Below, piece after piece: positions 9,899-17,810 of a stretch of DNA of 35,949 nt. Source of the stretch: Nitrospira sp. UW-LDO-01 (GTDB taxonomy: Bacteria; Nitrospirota; Nitrospiria; Nitrospirales; Nitrospiraceae). The notes below the pieces were generated by a model, which was not told the DNA's origin, did not search any database, and saw only the letters and a program-made list of their open reading frames with translations. The position numbers and the translations under genes were made by a program. Every line of letters starts with the position of its first letter. Position 1 is the stretch's first letter. Location: contig NIUT01000073.1 of the NCBI GenBank assembly GCA_002254365.1, positions 1 through 35,949 of the forward strand, given 5' to 3'.

Positions 9899-11185
9899 GT
9901 GGATACGTCTGCTTCACGCAATTTTCACGCCCTCGGTTTATCTGAGGCTCTTTTACGCGACTTGGCTGATGCCAAGTTTACTTCGCCAACTCCCATTCAA
10001 GAACAAGCCATCCCTCCCGCTCTGGCAGGTCGGGATGTGATCGGATGTGCCCAGACCGGTACGGGCAAAACGGCAGCGTTTGTGATTCCGATGATTGAAC
10101 GACTGTCCACTTTACCGAAAGGGCAGCCGAAGGCATTGATTCTCGCGCCTACGCGTGAGCTGGCCTTGCAGACCCTGACCACGATTGAGAAGCTTGGGCG
10201 GAGTCGGCGTATCTCTGCGACCGTCATCGTGGGAGGCGCAGATATGCAAGCCCAAGTGCGAGGTTTGCGGCAGCGACCAGACATTCTGGTGGCGACACCT
10301 GGTCGACTTCTTGATCATATGTGGAACGGCACGATCTTGTTGTCATCCATTACGATGTTGGTCTTGGATGAGGCAGATCGGATGTTGGATATGGGCTTTG
10401 CGCCTCAAATCAATCAGATCCTTGATGCCTTGCCGGAAGAGCGGCAGACCTTGCTCTTTTCGGCCACGCTCCCAGCGGATCTTGCCCGGTTAGTTCAAGC
10501 CAGCGTCAACAACCCTGTCCGCGTCATGGTGGCACCATCAGCCACGACTGCCGACGGAGTGACTCAGGAGGTGCATCATACCTCGCATGCCGACAAACCT
10601 GATCTTCTCTTGTCGCTTTTGGGGGCCGACAAAGATACCGCGCTAGTCTTTACAAGAACGAAGCACCGTGCCGATCGAGTGGGGCGTATGCTGGATCGTG
10701 CGGGTCATCGAGTAGCGGTGTTGCACGGCGACCGGAGTCTGTCACAACGGCGCGCTGCACTGGAAGGTTTTCGACGGGGGGCCTTCCGGGTGTTGGTGGC
10801 AACGGATATTGCGGCTCGTGGGATTGATGTTGCCAATATCGGTCATGTGATCAATTTCGACTTACCGAATGTTCCAGAAGACTACGTGCACCGGATCGGC
10901 CGTACGGCTCGGATGAAAACGACCGGTCGTGCCACCAGTTTTGTGACCAGCGAGGATGCGCAACAACTGCGTGCGATCGAGCGTCTATTGGGACTAACCG
11001 TTCCGGTCGCGCCAGGAGGTGGGGCTCCCGCACATGCGAGTCCGCGCGAGCATCAGGACATTCATCGGAATGGGCGTCCCGCTGTGAGCGAAGAACGACA
11101 GGATCAACCACGGTCTTTCCGCAGACGGAGAAGGCCTCACTCCAGACCTTCGGCGCATGGGACGACGACAGCACCACGTCCGTAA
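9899..11185 (+). CDS. rhlE: DEAD-box ATP-dependent RNA helicase, RhlE type
   Basis: 428-residue cytoplasmic ATPase that unwinds short RNA duplexes in ribosome assembly and mRNA turnover. All helicase motifs are present in order: Q motif FTSPTPIQEQ (27-36), motif I AQTGTGKT (51-58), PTRELALQT, TPGRLLDH, DEAD (157-160), SAT, the second RecA domain with ALVFTRTKHRAD, VATDIAARGID, and HRIGRTAR from residue 331. The C-terminal tail of about 60 residues is basic and disordered-looking (QPRSFRRRRRPHSRPS), as in RhlE and CsdA proteins, and should bind RNA. Start is GTG at 9899 behind AAAGGA (9886-9891), spacing 7. Its own promoter and structured leader precede it, and the RRM gene is the nearest upstream neighbour. 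RhlE is the best fit; CsdA/SrmB assignments are less likely because the tail is short. Confidence 0.94.
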   Translation: MDTSASRNFHALGLSEALLRDLADAKFTSPTPIQEQAIPPALAGRDVIGCAQTGTGKTAAFVIPMIERLSTLPKGQPKALILAPTRELALQTLTTIEKLGRSRRISATVIVGGADMQAQVRGLRQRPDILVATPGRLLDHMWNGTILLSSITMLVLDEADRMLDMGFAPQINQILDALPEERQTLLFSATLPADLARLVQASVNNPVRVMVAPSATTADGVTQEVHHTSHADKPDLLLSLLGADKDTALVFTRTKHRADRVGRMLDRAGHRVAVLHGDRSLSQRRAALEGFRRGAFRVLVATDIAARGIDVANIGHVINFDLPNVPEDYVHRIGRTARMKTTGRATSFVTSEDAQQLRAIERLLGLTVPVAPGGGAPAHASPREHQDIHRNGRPAVSEERQDQPRSFRRRRRPHSRPSAHGTTTAPRP

Positions 11186-11206
11186 AGTTGAAAAATAGTT
11201 CGCAGA

Positions 11207-11245
11207 ATCCACCTCGTGAGATAGAGTATTTCTCACGAGGTGGAT
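11207..11245 (+). promoter_or_regulatory. Perfect hairpin covering the start region of the first PilZ gene
   Basis: 15 paired bases (11207-11221 with 11231-11245) around a 9-base loop, with no mismatch. The right arm contains GAGG (11237-11240) and runs into the tandem ATG codons at 11244 and 11247, so the folded RNA would hide the ribosome-binding site. No run of T follows, so it is not a typical intrinsic terminator of rhlE, although it begins only 21 bases after the helicase stop codon. Possible roles are translational control of the PilZ gene or an mRNA 3'-end barrier. Confidence 0.6.
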
Positions 11246-11246
11246 G

Positions 11247-11624
11247 ATGCAGACGATTCAACCGGCTGGTGTGACACGAAGTACACCTCGACAATATCCT
11301 CGGGTTCGGATTCTGACACCCTTCACCTGTTCTCTTTCCTCCATCGGCACTGGTTGGTGGTTTCGAAAGTCCGTGCATGATGTCGGCCTGGTTCATGATC
11401 TGTCGACCGGCGGGTTGTGCTTAAGCACGGACGCTCGGATTGAGCCTGGTGACCAGGTATCCCTCACGCTTCGATTAACCAAGAGCGCTCCCCCGGCAGA
11501 AGTGGCAGTGGCCATCGTGTGCTGGAGGTATCAGCAATTTCATGGGCTTGCATTCACGAGAGTGTCCGAGACGGTGTCACGGCGGTTGGCTGAGTACATG
11601 AATGCGACAGGGGAGGAGGAGTAA
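11247..11624 (+). CDS. PilZ-domain protein, probable c-di-GMP receptor (first of pair)
   Basis: About 125-residue protein consisting of one PilZ domain. The two c-di-GMP-binding signatures are present: RxxxR as RQYPR near residue 15 and D/NxSxxG as DLSTGG near residue 52. PilZ proteins bind cyclic di-GMP and pass the signal on to motility, pili or exopolysaccharide systems. There are two ATGs in a row (11244, 11247); the second has the better spacing to GAGG and is chosen. The start region is buried in a hairpin. The stop codon directly abuts the start of the next PilZ gene, so the two are co-translated. Confidence 0.88.
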   Translation: MQTIQPAGVTRSTPRQYPRVRILTPFTCSLSSIGTGWWFRKSVHDVGLVHDLSTGGLCLSTDARIEPGDQVSLTLRLTKSAPPAEVAVAIVCWRYQQFHGLAFTRVSETVSRRLAEYMNATGEEE

Positions 11625-12029
11625 ATGATCATGGATGATTCAGACTTCACTTCAAACAGTGGTCGAAGTGTGCCTCAGTTGCGACGATATCCTCGTGTCC
11701 GCGTGTCGGCTCCGTTTCCTTGTTCGTTTGCGCGCGTGGGGCGCCTGAAAAAGGGAGTGGTCGAACAAGGGCTAGGGATCATCTATGATGTGTCGGAAAA
11801 AGGGGTGAGGGTCATGACAGAGGCGGTCATTACGCCCGGCGACCGTATTGCTATGCAGTTGCGATTGCCGAATCAGTCAGCGTCGATGGTCATCGAAACC
11901 GCGACTGTGCGATGGGGCAAGGAACATATTTATGGAGTAGAGTTTGAGGGGTTGTCCCCTCACGACAATCAACACCTTCAGGCCTTCATGATCCATCAGT
12001 CGAAGCCTGGGGCCAGATTGACCGCCTGA
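11625..12029 (+). CDS. PilZ-domain protein, probable c-di-GMP receptor (second of pair)
   Basis: 134-residue single PilZ-domain protein, a paralogue of the preceding one (shared YPRVR, FxCS and PGD). RRYPRVR near residue 20 supplies the RxxxR motif and DVSEKG near residue 55 the D/NxSxxG motif. The start ATG at 11625 follows the previous stop without a gap and is preceded by a very purine-rich site (GGGGAGGAGGAG, 11610-11621), suggesting stronger translation than the first gene. An alternative ATG lies at 11631. Downstream, GGCGGTC...GACCGC within 12030-12082 can form a weak long-loop hairpin. A convergent transglycosylase gene follows. Confidence 0.88.
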   Translation: MIMDDSDFTSNSGRSVPQLRRYPRVRVSAPFPCSFARVGRLKKGVVEQGLGIIYDVSEKGVRVMTEAVITPGDRIAMQLRLPNQSASMVIETATVRWGKEHIYGVEFEGLSPHDNQHLQAFMIHQSKPGARLTA

Positions 12030-12080
12030 GACTCCGGCGGTCGAGTGTGATGACTGAGCGCGTTGACCGCTGCTGAGGAG

Positions 12081-13313
12081 TCACCGCCCAGGGCCATCTG
12101 CCACCGAGACAAATTGCTTGCGAAATCCCACAACTTTCATCAGATAATCTCTGGTCTCTTGATATGGGAGATTGGCGCGCAACCGGTCGTAGACGGCCGG
12201 AGGCTCAAGCCCGTTGATTTGATTGATGGCAGATGTGGAGTTGCCAGCAAACGCCTTGAAGACATTTCCCGTTCCGGTGTTATACGCCGAGATGACACAA
12301 TATTCTCGTGAGACCTCATTATCGACCTGCTCGAGCAGATTGTACGACAGCACGTTGAGATAGGCGCTGCCGAGCTCGATGTTGTTTTCTGGGTCGAACA
12401 GGTACTCGCGCGAGGGAATCGTATCTTTCCCCTTTGCTTTTCGGTACGCATCTCGGCCTCCACTGGTTGGAACCAGCTGCATCAGACCGAAGGCAGGGGC
12501 GGAACTCACGGCAAACGGGTTGAAATTGCTTTCCGTTCGTATGACGGCAAAAATGAGACTTGGGCTGATCTTGAATTGCTCCGCAAATCTAGTCACGGTT
12601 GCTCGATATTTGTCCGCTTGTTTATTCGTGAAGTTCGCCACCATTTTGATTTCGGCAATCAGCGCTTGTTTTGTGACACCGTTTTGGTCCACCGACCTTC
12701 CCTTGGCGCTCTCGAGAGTGGATGTCGCAAAGGCTTCCGCCTGAGCTGGGGTGCGAATCGGTTGTCCCTCCTGATCCAGCACCAGTCCAAGTAAATAAGG
12801 AGCATGGTCACTGGTCAGGGTGACTGGCTTGTCGGAAAATAGATCGACGGAGCGCGGATCGTCTGGTGTGAGCAAGGTTGTGACGATCGCGTTCTTCAAA
12901 CTCTCCTTCGGAGCCTTGTCGTCCAGTGTTTCTACCAGGATTGTTCCGTTGTCGAAATCCACGATGGTCCGGCTCATATAGTTCTGGGTATATTTGACGT
13001 ATTTCTTCTGTTCCGGAACCTTGACTTCTTTCTCACCCCAGGTCTGTCGGACCTTGCCTGTCAGGGCGGTCATGATCGTGTTGAAATCACGCTGAACCGT
13101 CCGCAAATCTCTGATGACGGCCTCGGGGTCGCGCTGGTAGGCATCGACACGCTCTTTCAGGATCTGCTTTGGGTCCTTACCCGTGGCCACGTCGAGGACG
13201 GTCCGTCCAGTACGACTGCCGAGTATTCGTTCAGTATTGGTGAGCACTCGATCCGCAGATTCGCACCCGCCGAGCAACAGGAGTGCGGCAAGAAGAAATA
13301 TGGATGCTCGCAT
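12081..13313 (-). CDS. mltC: Membrane-bound lytic murein transglycosylase, MltC type
   Basis: 410-residue lipoprotein that cleaves peptidoglycan between MurNAc and GlcNAc with formation of 1,6-anhydroMurNAc. A signal peptide ends in the lipobox LLGGC (Cys16), so it should be anchored to the outer membrane. The N-terminal half (about 40-220) resembles the MltC-specific domain, and the C-terminal half is a soluble lytic transglycosylase domain. The catalytic glutamate is Glu261 in RTESNFNP, followed by AFGLMQLVP and the late AYNTGTGNV motif. GGAGG lies 10 bases before the ATG. It is somewhat longer than E. coli MltC (about 360 residues). The gene is 98 bases downstream of the GspE/PilB-type ATPase and may share its transcript. 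Confidence 0.86.
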   Translation of the reverse strand: MRASIFLLAALLLLGGCESADRVLTNTERILGSRTGRTVLDVATGKDPKQILKERVDAYQRDPEAVIRDLRTVQRDFNTIMTALTGKVRQTWGEKEVKVPEQKKYVKYTQNYMSRTIVDFDNGTILVETLDDKAPKESLKNAIVTTLLTPDDPRSVDLFSDKPVTLTSDHAPYLLGLVLDQEGQPIRTPAQAEAFATSTLESAKGRSVDQNGVTKQALIAEIKMVANFTNKQADKYRATVTRFAEQFKISPSLIFAVIRTESNFNPFAVSSAPAFGLMQLVPTSGGRDAYRKAKGKDTIPSREYLFDPENNIELGSAYLNVLSYNLLEQVDNEVSREYCVISAYNTGTGNVFKAFAGNSTSAINQINGLEPPAVYDRLRANLPYQETRDYLMKVVGFRKQFVSVADGPGR

Positions 13314-13411
13314 GGTAGGGGCACCTCCGTAAGAATGGACCTATTGTATCGGGTTGTGAGTGCAAACGGAAAGAGTTGATATCTGTGACGGACCAACCGG
13401 CCGATGGAATT

Positions 13412-15727
13412 CTACTTGATGGCGACGGCTTTCACTTCCTTGTATGTGGTGTGACCCTGCAAGACTTTGTGGATCCCGTCTTGGACGAGTGTGGTCATGC
13501 CATCCTCGATCGCGGCCTTCAACATGTCTTCGGTGCGCGACTTTTGTTGCACCATACGTTTCATGCGGTCCGTACCGAGGAGCAGTTCGTGTAATGCCAC
13601 GCGTCCTTTGAAGCCGGATCGATTACAGATTTCACAGCCCTTTCCGCGAGCCAGCCTGAAGGTATTGTCTTGCTTGATGCCGAGCTGATCCCAGTAGTCT
13701 GCCCCGTACCCCTGTCGGAGCTCCTCGTACTCTTCTTTCGTTCCAACATATTGTTCCTTGCAGTCCTTACAGACCCTACGAGCCAACCGCTGTGCCAAGA
13801 CACCTAACATTGCATCGGCGAAGCTGAAAGGGTCACAGCCCATATCCAGCAAGCGGGTGATGGTTTCCACCGCACTGTTAGTATGCAAGGTGCTCAAGAC
13901 GAGATGGCCGGTGAGAGACGCTTCGATGCCGGTATCGGCCGTTTCTTTGTCCCGCATTTCTCCCACCATGATGACGTCGGGGTCGGCACGGAGAAATGCT
14001 CGCATGGCAGTTGCAAAGGTGAAGCCGATCTTCGGCTGTACTTGGACTTGGCGTAGACCGTATTGAGTGATTTCGACCGGGTCCTCCGCCGTCCAAATCT
14101 TGATGTCCGGGGTGTTGATATTCCCAAGCACAGAGTGGAGGGTGGTGGTCTTTCCGGACCCGGTGGGCCCCACGCACAAAATGATGCCGTACGGTTTTTC
14201 AGAAATCTCCTTGAGGACCTTCAGGTTCCGATCCGAGAACCCCATTTTGTCGAGCGGTAGAGGCTCGCTCGCCGCAAGGATACGCATCACCACATCTTCG
14301 TTATAGCCGGCGGTGGGCAGTGTGGCGACGCGAAGTTCAATTTCTTTTGACTCGGAAAGCTTGAATTTAATCTTCCCGTCTTGAGGTTTGCGACGCTCAG
14401 CGATGTCCAGACTGGCCATGATTTTGAGTCGGGAGACGATGGCACGGCGGTAACTCTGTGGAATCTTCATGTATTCGAAACAATCCCCGTCGACTCGGAA
14501 TCTGACTAGGGTCTCTCGCTTTTCTCCATATGGTTCGATGTGAATATCCGACGCGTTTTGACGGTACGCATCGGCAATGATCTGGTTGGCCAAGCGGACG
14601 ATGGCGCTGTCGTTTTCGTCGAGCCCGGCGGCGGAGGATTCCTCAAGGGCCTCGGCCTGGGCCTCGGTGACCAGTTCGCCGAGAATGTCGACCACATTTT
14701 CATCAAGTTTCCGCCCTCCAGCGTCACTCTGCCCGGTTGCCGACGTTAGAAACTGAGCAATGTCGCGGCGAAGACTAACGGCGAACCGAATGTTGAGGCC
14801 CGGGAAGGTGCGTTTGATATCTTGGACGCGGTCCAGATCACCGGGATCATCAGTCAGGATTTCGATGGCGGTGCGATCCCGCTTCAGCGGCATCCAGTGG
14901 TTCTTTTTGAGATAGTCGACATTGAGGTTCTTCAACAGTTCGACATCGACAATGGTTCGTTCGCTGTACTCAATGTAGGGGCACTTATAGAACTGGGCAA
15001 GGGATTTACCGAGATCAAGTTTTGGGACTTTATGCTTTTCGAGCAGAATGGTTTCCAGGTCATTTGTGCCCTTCCGGGAATCGGCGAGCGCCTGCTCCAA
15101 CTCATTCTGTGTGATTCGGTTGCTGCCGATCAAAAGATCGAACTTCGTGGGATTCTTCTTGGATGTTTTCTTGAGGTTGAAAAAGGCGATGCCCAGGGCC
15201 TTGGCGATTTCGTCGACCGCTTCTTCGTCCTTTCGTGTAAACCGACTCCCACTCTTCTTATTGAGCAGTTGGAGCACGCCCATGAGGTATTTATTATCAG
15301 CCACGACCGGGTAGGTCAGGACTTGCTTGGTCTTGAAGCCGGTGCGTTTGTCGTAGGACGTGTCGTGGAGCAATGCGGGGTGGATCGCTCGCAGTTCCGC
15401 AAGGTTGTACGCATCGGTGATATTGACGGGGCGAAGGTACTTCGCACAGAAACCGGCTAAGCTTTGCTCGGTAATGGGAATACGGACTTCTTCTGCTCCG
15501 TCGATGTGAGGAACCTTTGAGAAGATTTCCTTCTTTTCTGAATCGAATGCAAAGAGCGTCAGATCTTGAGCGTCGAAGACGCTGAGGATGTCCTTATGAA
15601 GGTCGAGGAGGATGTGATCGAGGTGACTGGCCGCGTGAATCTGTGCAGTAATGCGCTTCAGATGCTCCGCATGATCGACCTTGTGTTGGAGGTCCTGGAC
15701 ATTCGGCATCATCGATGTCGTGTGCAT
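13412..15727 (-). CDS. GspE/PilB-family secretion or pilus ATPase with an N-terminal GAF domain
   Basis: 771-residue cytoplasmic ATPase powering type IV pilus extension or type II secretion. Domain order: a GAF-like sensor domain (about 20-180), a GspE N-terminal/MshEN-like domain (about 190-310; LLIGSNRITQNELEQAL), then the ATPase core with Walker A GPTGSGKT (Lys526), the Asp box AEDPVE, Walker B DVIMVGEMRD, LSTLHTN, and the zinc tetracysteine CxxC...CxxC at 653, 656, 698 and 701. The GAF domain is the unusual part: standard PilB and GspE lack it, and it suggests control by a small ligand. MshEN domains of related ATPases bind c-di-GMP, which fits two PilZ genes lying nearby. No other pilus or secretion gene is in the window. 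The start is uncertain (ATGs at residues 1, 6 and 7, no clear ribosome-binding site). Confidence 0.88.
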   Translation of the reverse strand: MHTTSMMPNVQDLQHKVDHAEHLKRITAQIHAASHLDHILLDLHKDILSVFDAQDLTLFAFDSEKKEIFSKVPHIDGAEEVRIPITEQSLAGFCAKYLRPVNITDAYNLAELRAIHPALLHDTSYDKRTGFKTKQVLTYPVVADNKYLMGVLQLLNKKSGSRFTRKDEEAVDEIAKALGIAFFNLKKTSKKNPTKFDLLIGSNRITQNELEQALADSRKGTNDLETILLEKHKVPKLDLGKSLAQFYKCPYIEYSERTIVDVELLKNLNVDYLKKNHWMPLKRDRTAIEILTDDPGDLDRVQDIKRTFPGLNIRFAVSLRRDIAQFLTSATGQSDAGGRKLDENVVDILGELVTEAQAEALEESSAAGLDENDSAIVRLANQIIADAYRQNASDIHIEPYGEKRETLVRFRVDGDCFEYMKIPQSYRRAIVSRLKIMASLDIAERRKPQDGKIKFKLSESKEIELRVATLPTAGYNEDVVMRILAASEPLPLDKMGFSDRNLKVLKEISEKPYGIILCVGPTGSGKTTTLHSVLGNINTPDIKIWTAEDPVEITQYGLRQVQVQPKIGFTFATAMRAFLRADPDVIMVGEMRDKETADTGIEASLTGHLVLSTLHTNSAVETITRLLDMGCDPFSFADAMLGVLAQRLARRVCKDCKEQYVGTKEEYEELRQGYGADYWDQLGIKQDNTFRLARGKGCEICNRSGFKGRVALHELLLGTDRMKRMVQQKSRTEDMLKAAIEDGMTTLVQDGIHKVLQGHTTYKEVKAVAIK

Positions 15728-16037
15728 CCGACCGAGGTGGTCGAGAACTGGACGTAAAGGAGTCTGGTTCCGCGCTGGATGAACTGGTGCTTGGTCATGA
15801 CGTGGTCACATCGTTCGGCAGTCGCATGACACTCCCAAAGTCAACTGCTCCGCCCTCATGTTCATTGGAAACTCAACGTAGGGAAAGTCGAAGGCAAGGT
15901 GCCTCCTCGTTTCTTTACCTGCTGTTGTCTGTATAGGCTCAGTCTAGACGAACAAGACGAGAAGGCAAGGAAAAGGCGATTTCTGTCGCCGAGGTTTGGT
16001 CTGTGCACGCAGTGTGAGCGGAGGAATGATGGGCCGT
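15728..16037. other. Intergenic stretch between proS and the GspE/PilB-type gene
   Basis: About 310 bases, presumably holding the 3' end of the proS transcript and the promoter of the ATPase on the minus strand. No hexamer pair with good spacing and no stable hairpin could be assigned. A 73-codon plus-strand frame (15715-15936) lacks a ribosome-binding site and protein-like features. Confidence 0.4.
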
Positions 16038-17756
16038 TTACAGTGCGGAGGGATCAGTTTCGAGGGAATGCGCTTTCAGATAGGCGATGAGCTCCCCTGG
16101 TGCAACTCTGGACTTAACTCCGCTTCTTCGTATCTTCGTTTCAACGATGCCATCTGCCAGGCCCTTGTCGCCGACGATGAGTTGGAAGGGTGCGCCAATC
16201 AGGTCGGCATCGTTGAATTTAACGCCAGCTCGATCGGCTCGATCGTCCCATAACACTTCAAAACCTGCGCTCATCAGGTCGGTATAAAGGCGAGAGGCTA
16301 CATCGATCGTCCGCTCCGATTGGCTGAGGGTCAAGAGATGTACATGGATTGGTGCGATGGGATAGGGCCAGATGATGCCTTTCTCATCATGATTCTGCTC
16401 GATCGCCGCCGCCGCAGTTCGTCCAACACCAATGCCGTAGCAACCCATGATGGCCAGACGTTCCTTCCCCTGGTCATCAAGGACAGTGGCAGTCATCTTA
16501 CTGCTGTACTTCGTACCAAGCAAAAAGACCTGACCAACCTCGATCCCTTTTGCCAGCGTCAACACACCGGTTCCCCGAGGAGAAGGATCACCGGGCTGCG
16601 CGTTACGAAGGTCGGCAAATTGTTCGACGGTAAAGTCGCGATCGAGATTGGCATCCTGATAGTGGGTATCGGCTTTGTTGGCTCCAATGATGACGTTTCT
16701 CATTCCCTTAATGGCGTGATCCGCCAAGACTCGCACCTGCTGAAGCCCGACTGGCCCCGCAAATCCTAGAGGTGCTCCCGTCACACGTTGGACCGCTTCC
16801 GGATCGGCCAGCACCACATCGGTGACCTGGAGGAGTCGAGCCAATTTGACCTCGTTCACCTCGTGATCTCCCCGGATCAACACGGCAATAGTGTCGGTTC
16901 CAGCTCGATAGAGAAGAGTTTTGACTAGATGACGCGGAGTAATCTTGAGAAAGGTCGTGACTTCGTCTACCGTTCGACGCTGCGGTGTCGCAACGGGCGT
17001 CATGGGGCGCAGGGGAGACGTATCGACATCGGAAGGAGGGAGCACCTCGGCTCGCTCAAGATTGGCGGCGTACGAGCCTTGGTCGCTGTACGCTACCGTG
17101 GCTTCGCCGGTTTCCGCCAACACCATGAACTCGTGTGAGATATCCCCGCCGATAAGACCTGTATCGGCTTCGACCGCCCGGAAGCTCAGTCCGCATCGCG
17201 TGAAGATCCGGGTATAGGCGTCGTACATTTTTTGGTAACTGGCCTTGGCACCATGTTCATCGATGTCAAAGCTATAGGCGTCCTTCATGATGAATTCACG
17301 ACCTCGCATGAGTCCAAAGCGGGGACGGATCTCATCTCGGAACTTTGTTTGGATTTGATACAAGTTCAGCGGAAGTTGGCGATAGGAGCGGACTTCCCGT
17401 CTGAAGAGATCGGTAATGACTTCTTCATGCGTGGGGCCCAGGCAAAAATCTCGTTCATGACGGTCTTTGAAACGGAGGAGTTCCTTGCCGTAGTAGTCCC
17501 AACGAGCTGTCTCTTTCCAGAGCTCAGCTGGAGATGCGATCGGCATCAGGAGTTCTTGTGCGCCCGCGCGGTTCATTTCCTCCCGGATGATCTGTTCAAT
17601 TTTTCGGATCACGCGCAGACCGAGTGGAAGATAGGTATAGATGCCTGCCGCCACCTTACGAATCATGCCGGCGCGCAACATCAGCCGATGGCTGACGGTT
17701 TCCGCTTCACCGGGATCGTCCCGCAAGGTGGGGATCAGTAATTGAGACGTCTTCAT
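16038..17756 (-). CDS. proS: Prolyl-tRNA synthetase, bacterial type with editing domain
   Basis: 572-residue class II aminoacyl-tRNA synthetase charging tRNA-Pro. Class II motif 1 lies around IEQIIREEMNRAGAQELLMP, motif 2 includes GPTHEEVITDLF and KFRDEIRPRFGLMRGREFIMKDAYSFD, and motif 3 is CYGIGVGRTAAAAIEQ. Between motifs 2 and 3 is the roughly 180-residue insertion (DEVTTFLKITPRHLVKTLLY ... GANKADTHYQDANLDRDF), the YbaK-like editing domain that removes mischarged alanine. The anticodon-binding domain closes the protein. Length is as expected for the bacterial type. It is the last gene of the uppS-cdsA-dxr-rseP-proS series, 54 bases after rseP. Confidence 0.97.
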   Translation of the reverse strand: MKTSQLLIPTLRDDPGEAETVSHRLMLRAGMIRKVAAGIYTYLPLGLRVIRKIEQIIREEMNRAGAQELLMPIASPAELWKETARWDYYGKELLRFKDRHERDFCLGPTHEEVITDLFRREVRSYRQLPLNLYQIQTKFRDEIRPRFGLMRGREFIMKDAYSFDIDEHGAKASYQKMYDAYTRIFTRCGLSFRAVEADTGLIGGDISHEFMVLAETGEATVAYSDQGSYAANLERAEVLPPSDVDTSPLRPMTPVATPQRRTVDEVTTFLKITPRHLVKTLLYRAGTDTIAVLIRGDHEVNEVKLARLLQVTDVVLADPEAVQRVTGAPLGFAGPVGLQQVRVLADHAIKGMRNVIIGANKADTHYQDANLDRDFTVEQFADLRNAQPGDPSPRGTGVLTLAKGIEVGQVFLLGTKYSSKMTATVLDDQGKERLAIMGCYGIGVGRTAAAAIEQNHDEKGIIWPYPIAPIHVHLLTLSQSERTIDVASRLYTDLMSAGFEVLWDDRADRAGVKFNDADLIGAPFQLIVGDKGLADGIVETKIRRSGVKSRVAPGELIAYLKAHSLETDPSAL

Positions 17757-17810
17757 GGCATTGTAACTATTTGGGTATGAGTTGACCAGTGGAAGATTTC
17801 AGTATTCCGC

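Noticed and set aside
11186-11245. Rho-independent terminator after rhlE
   Set aside because: The stem is perfect but no T tract follows, and the right arm contains the next gene's start; better treated as a regulatory hairpin.
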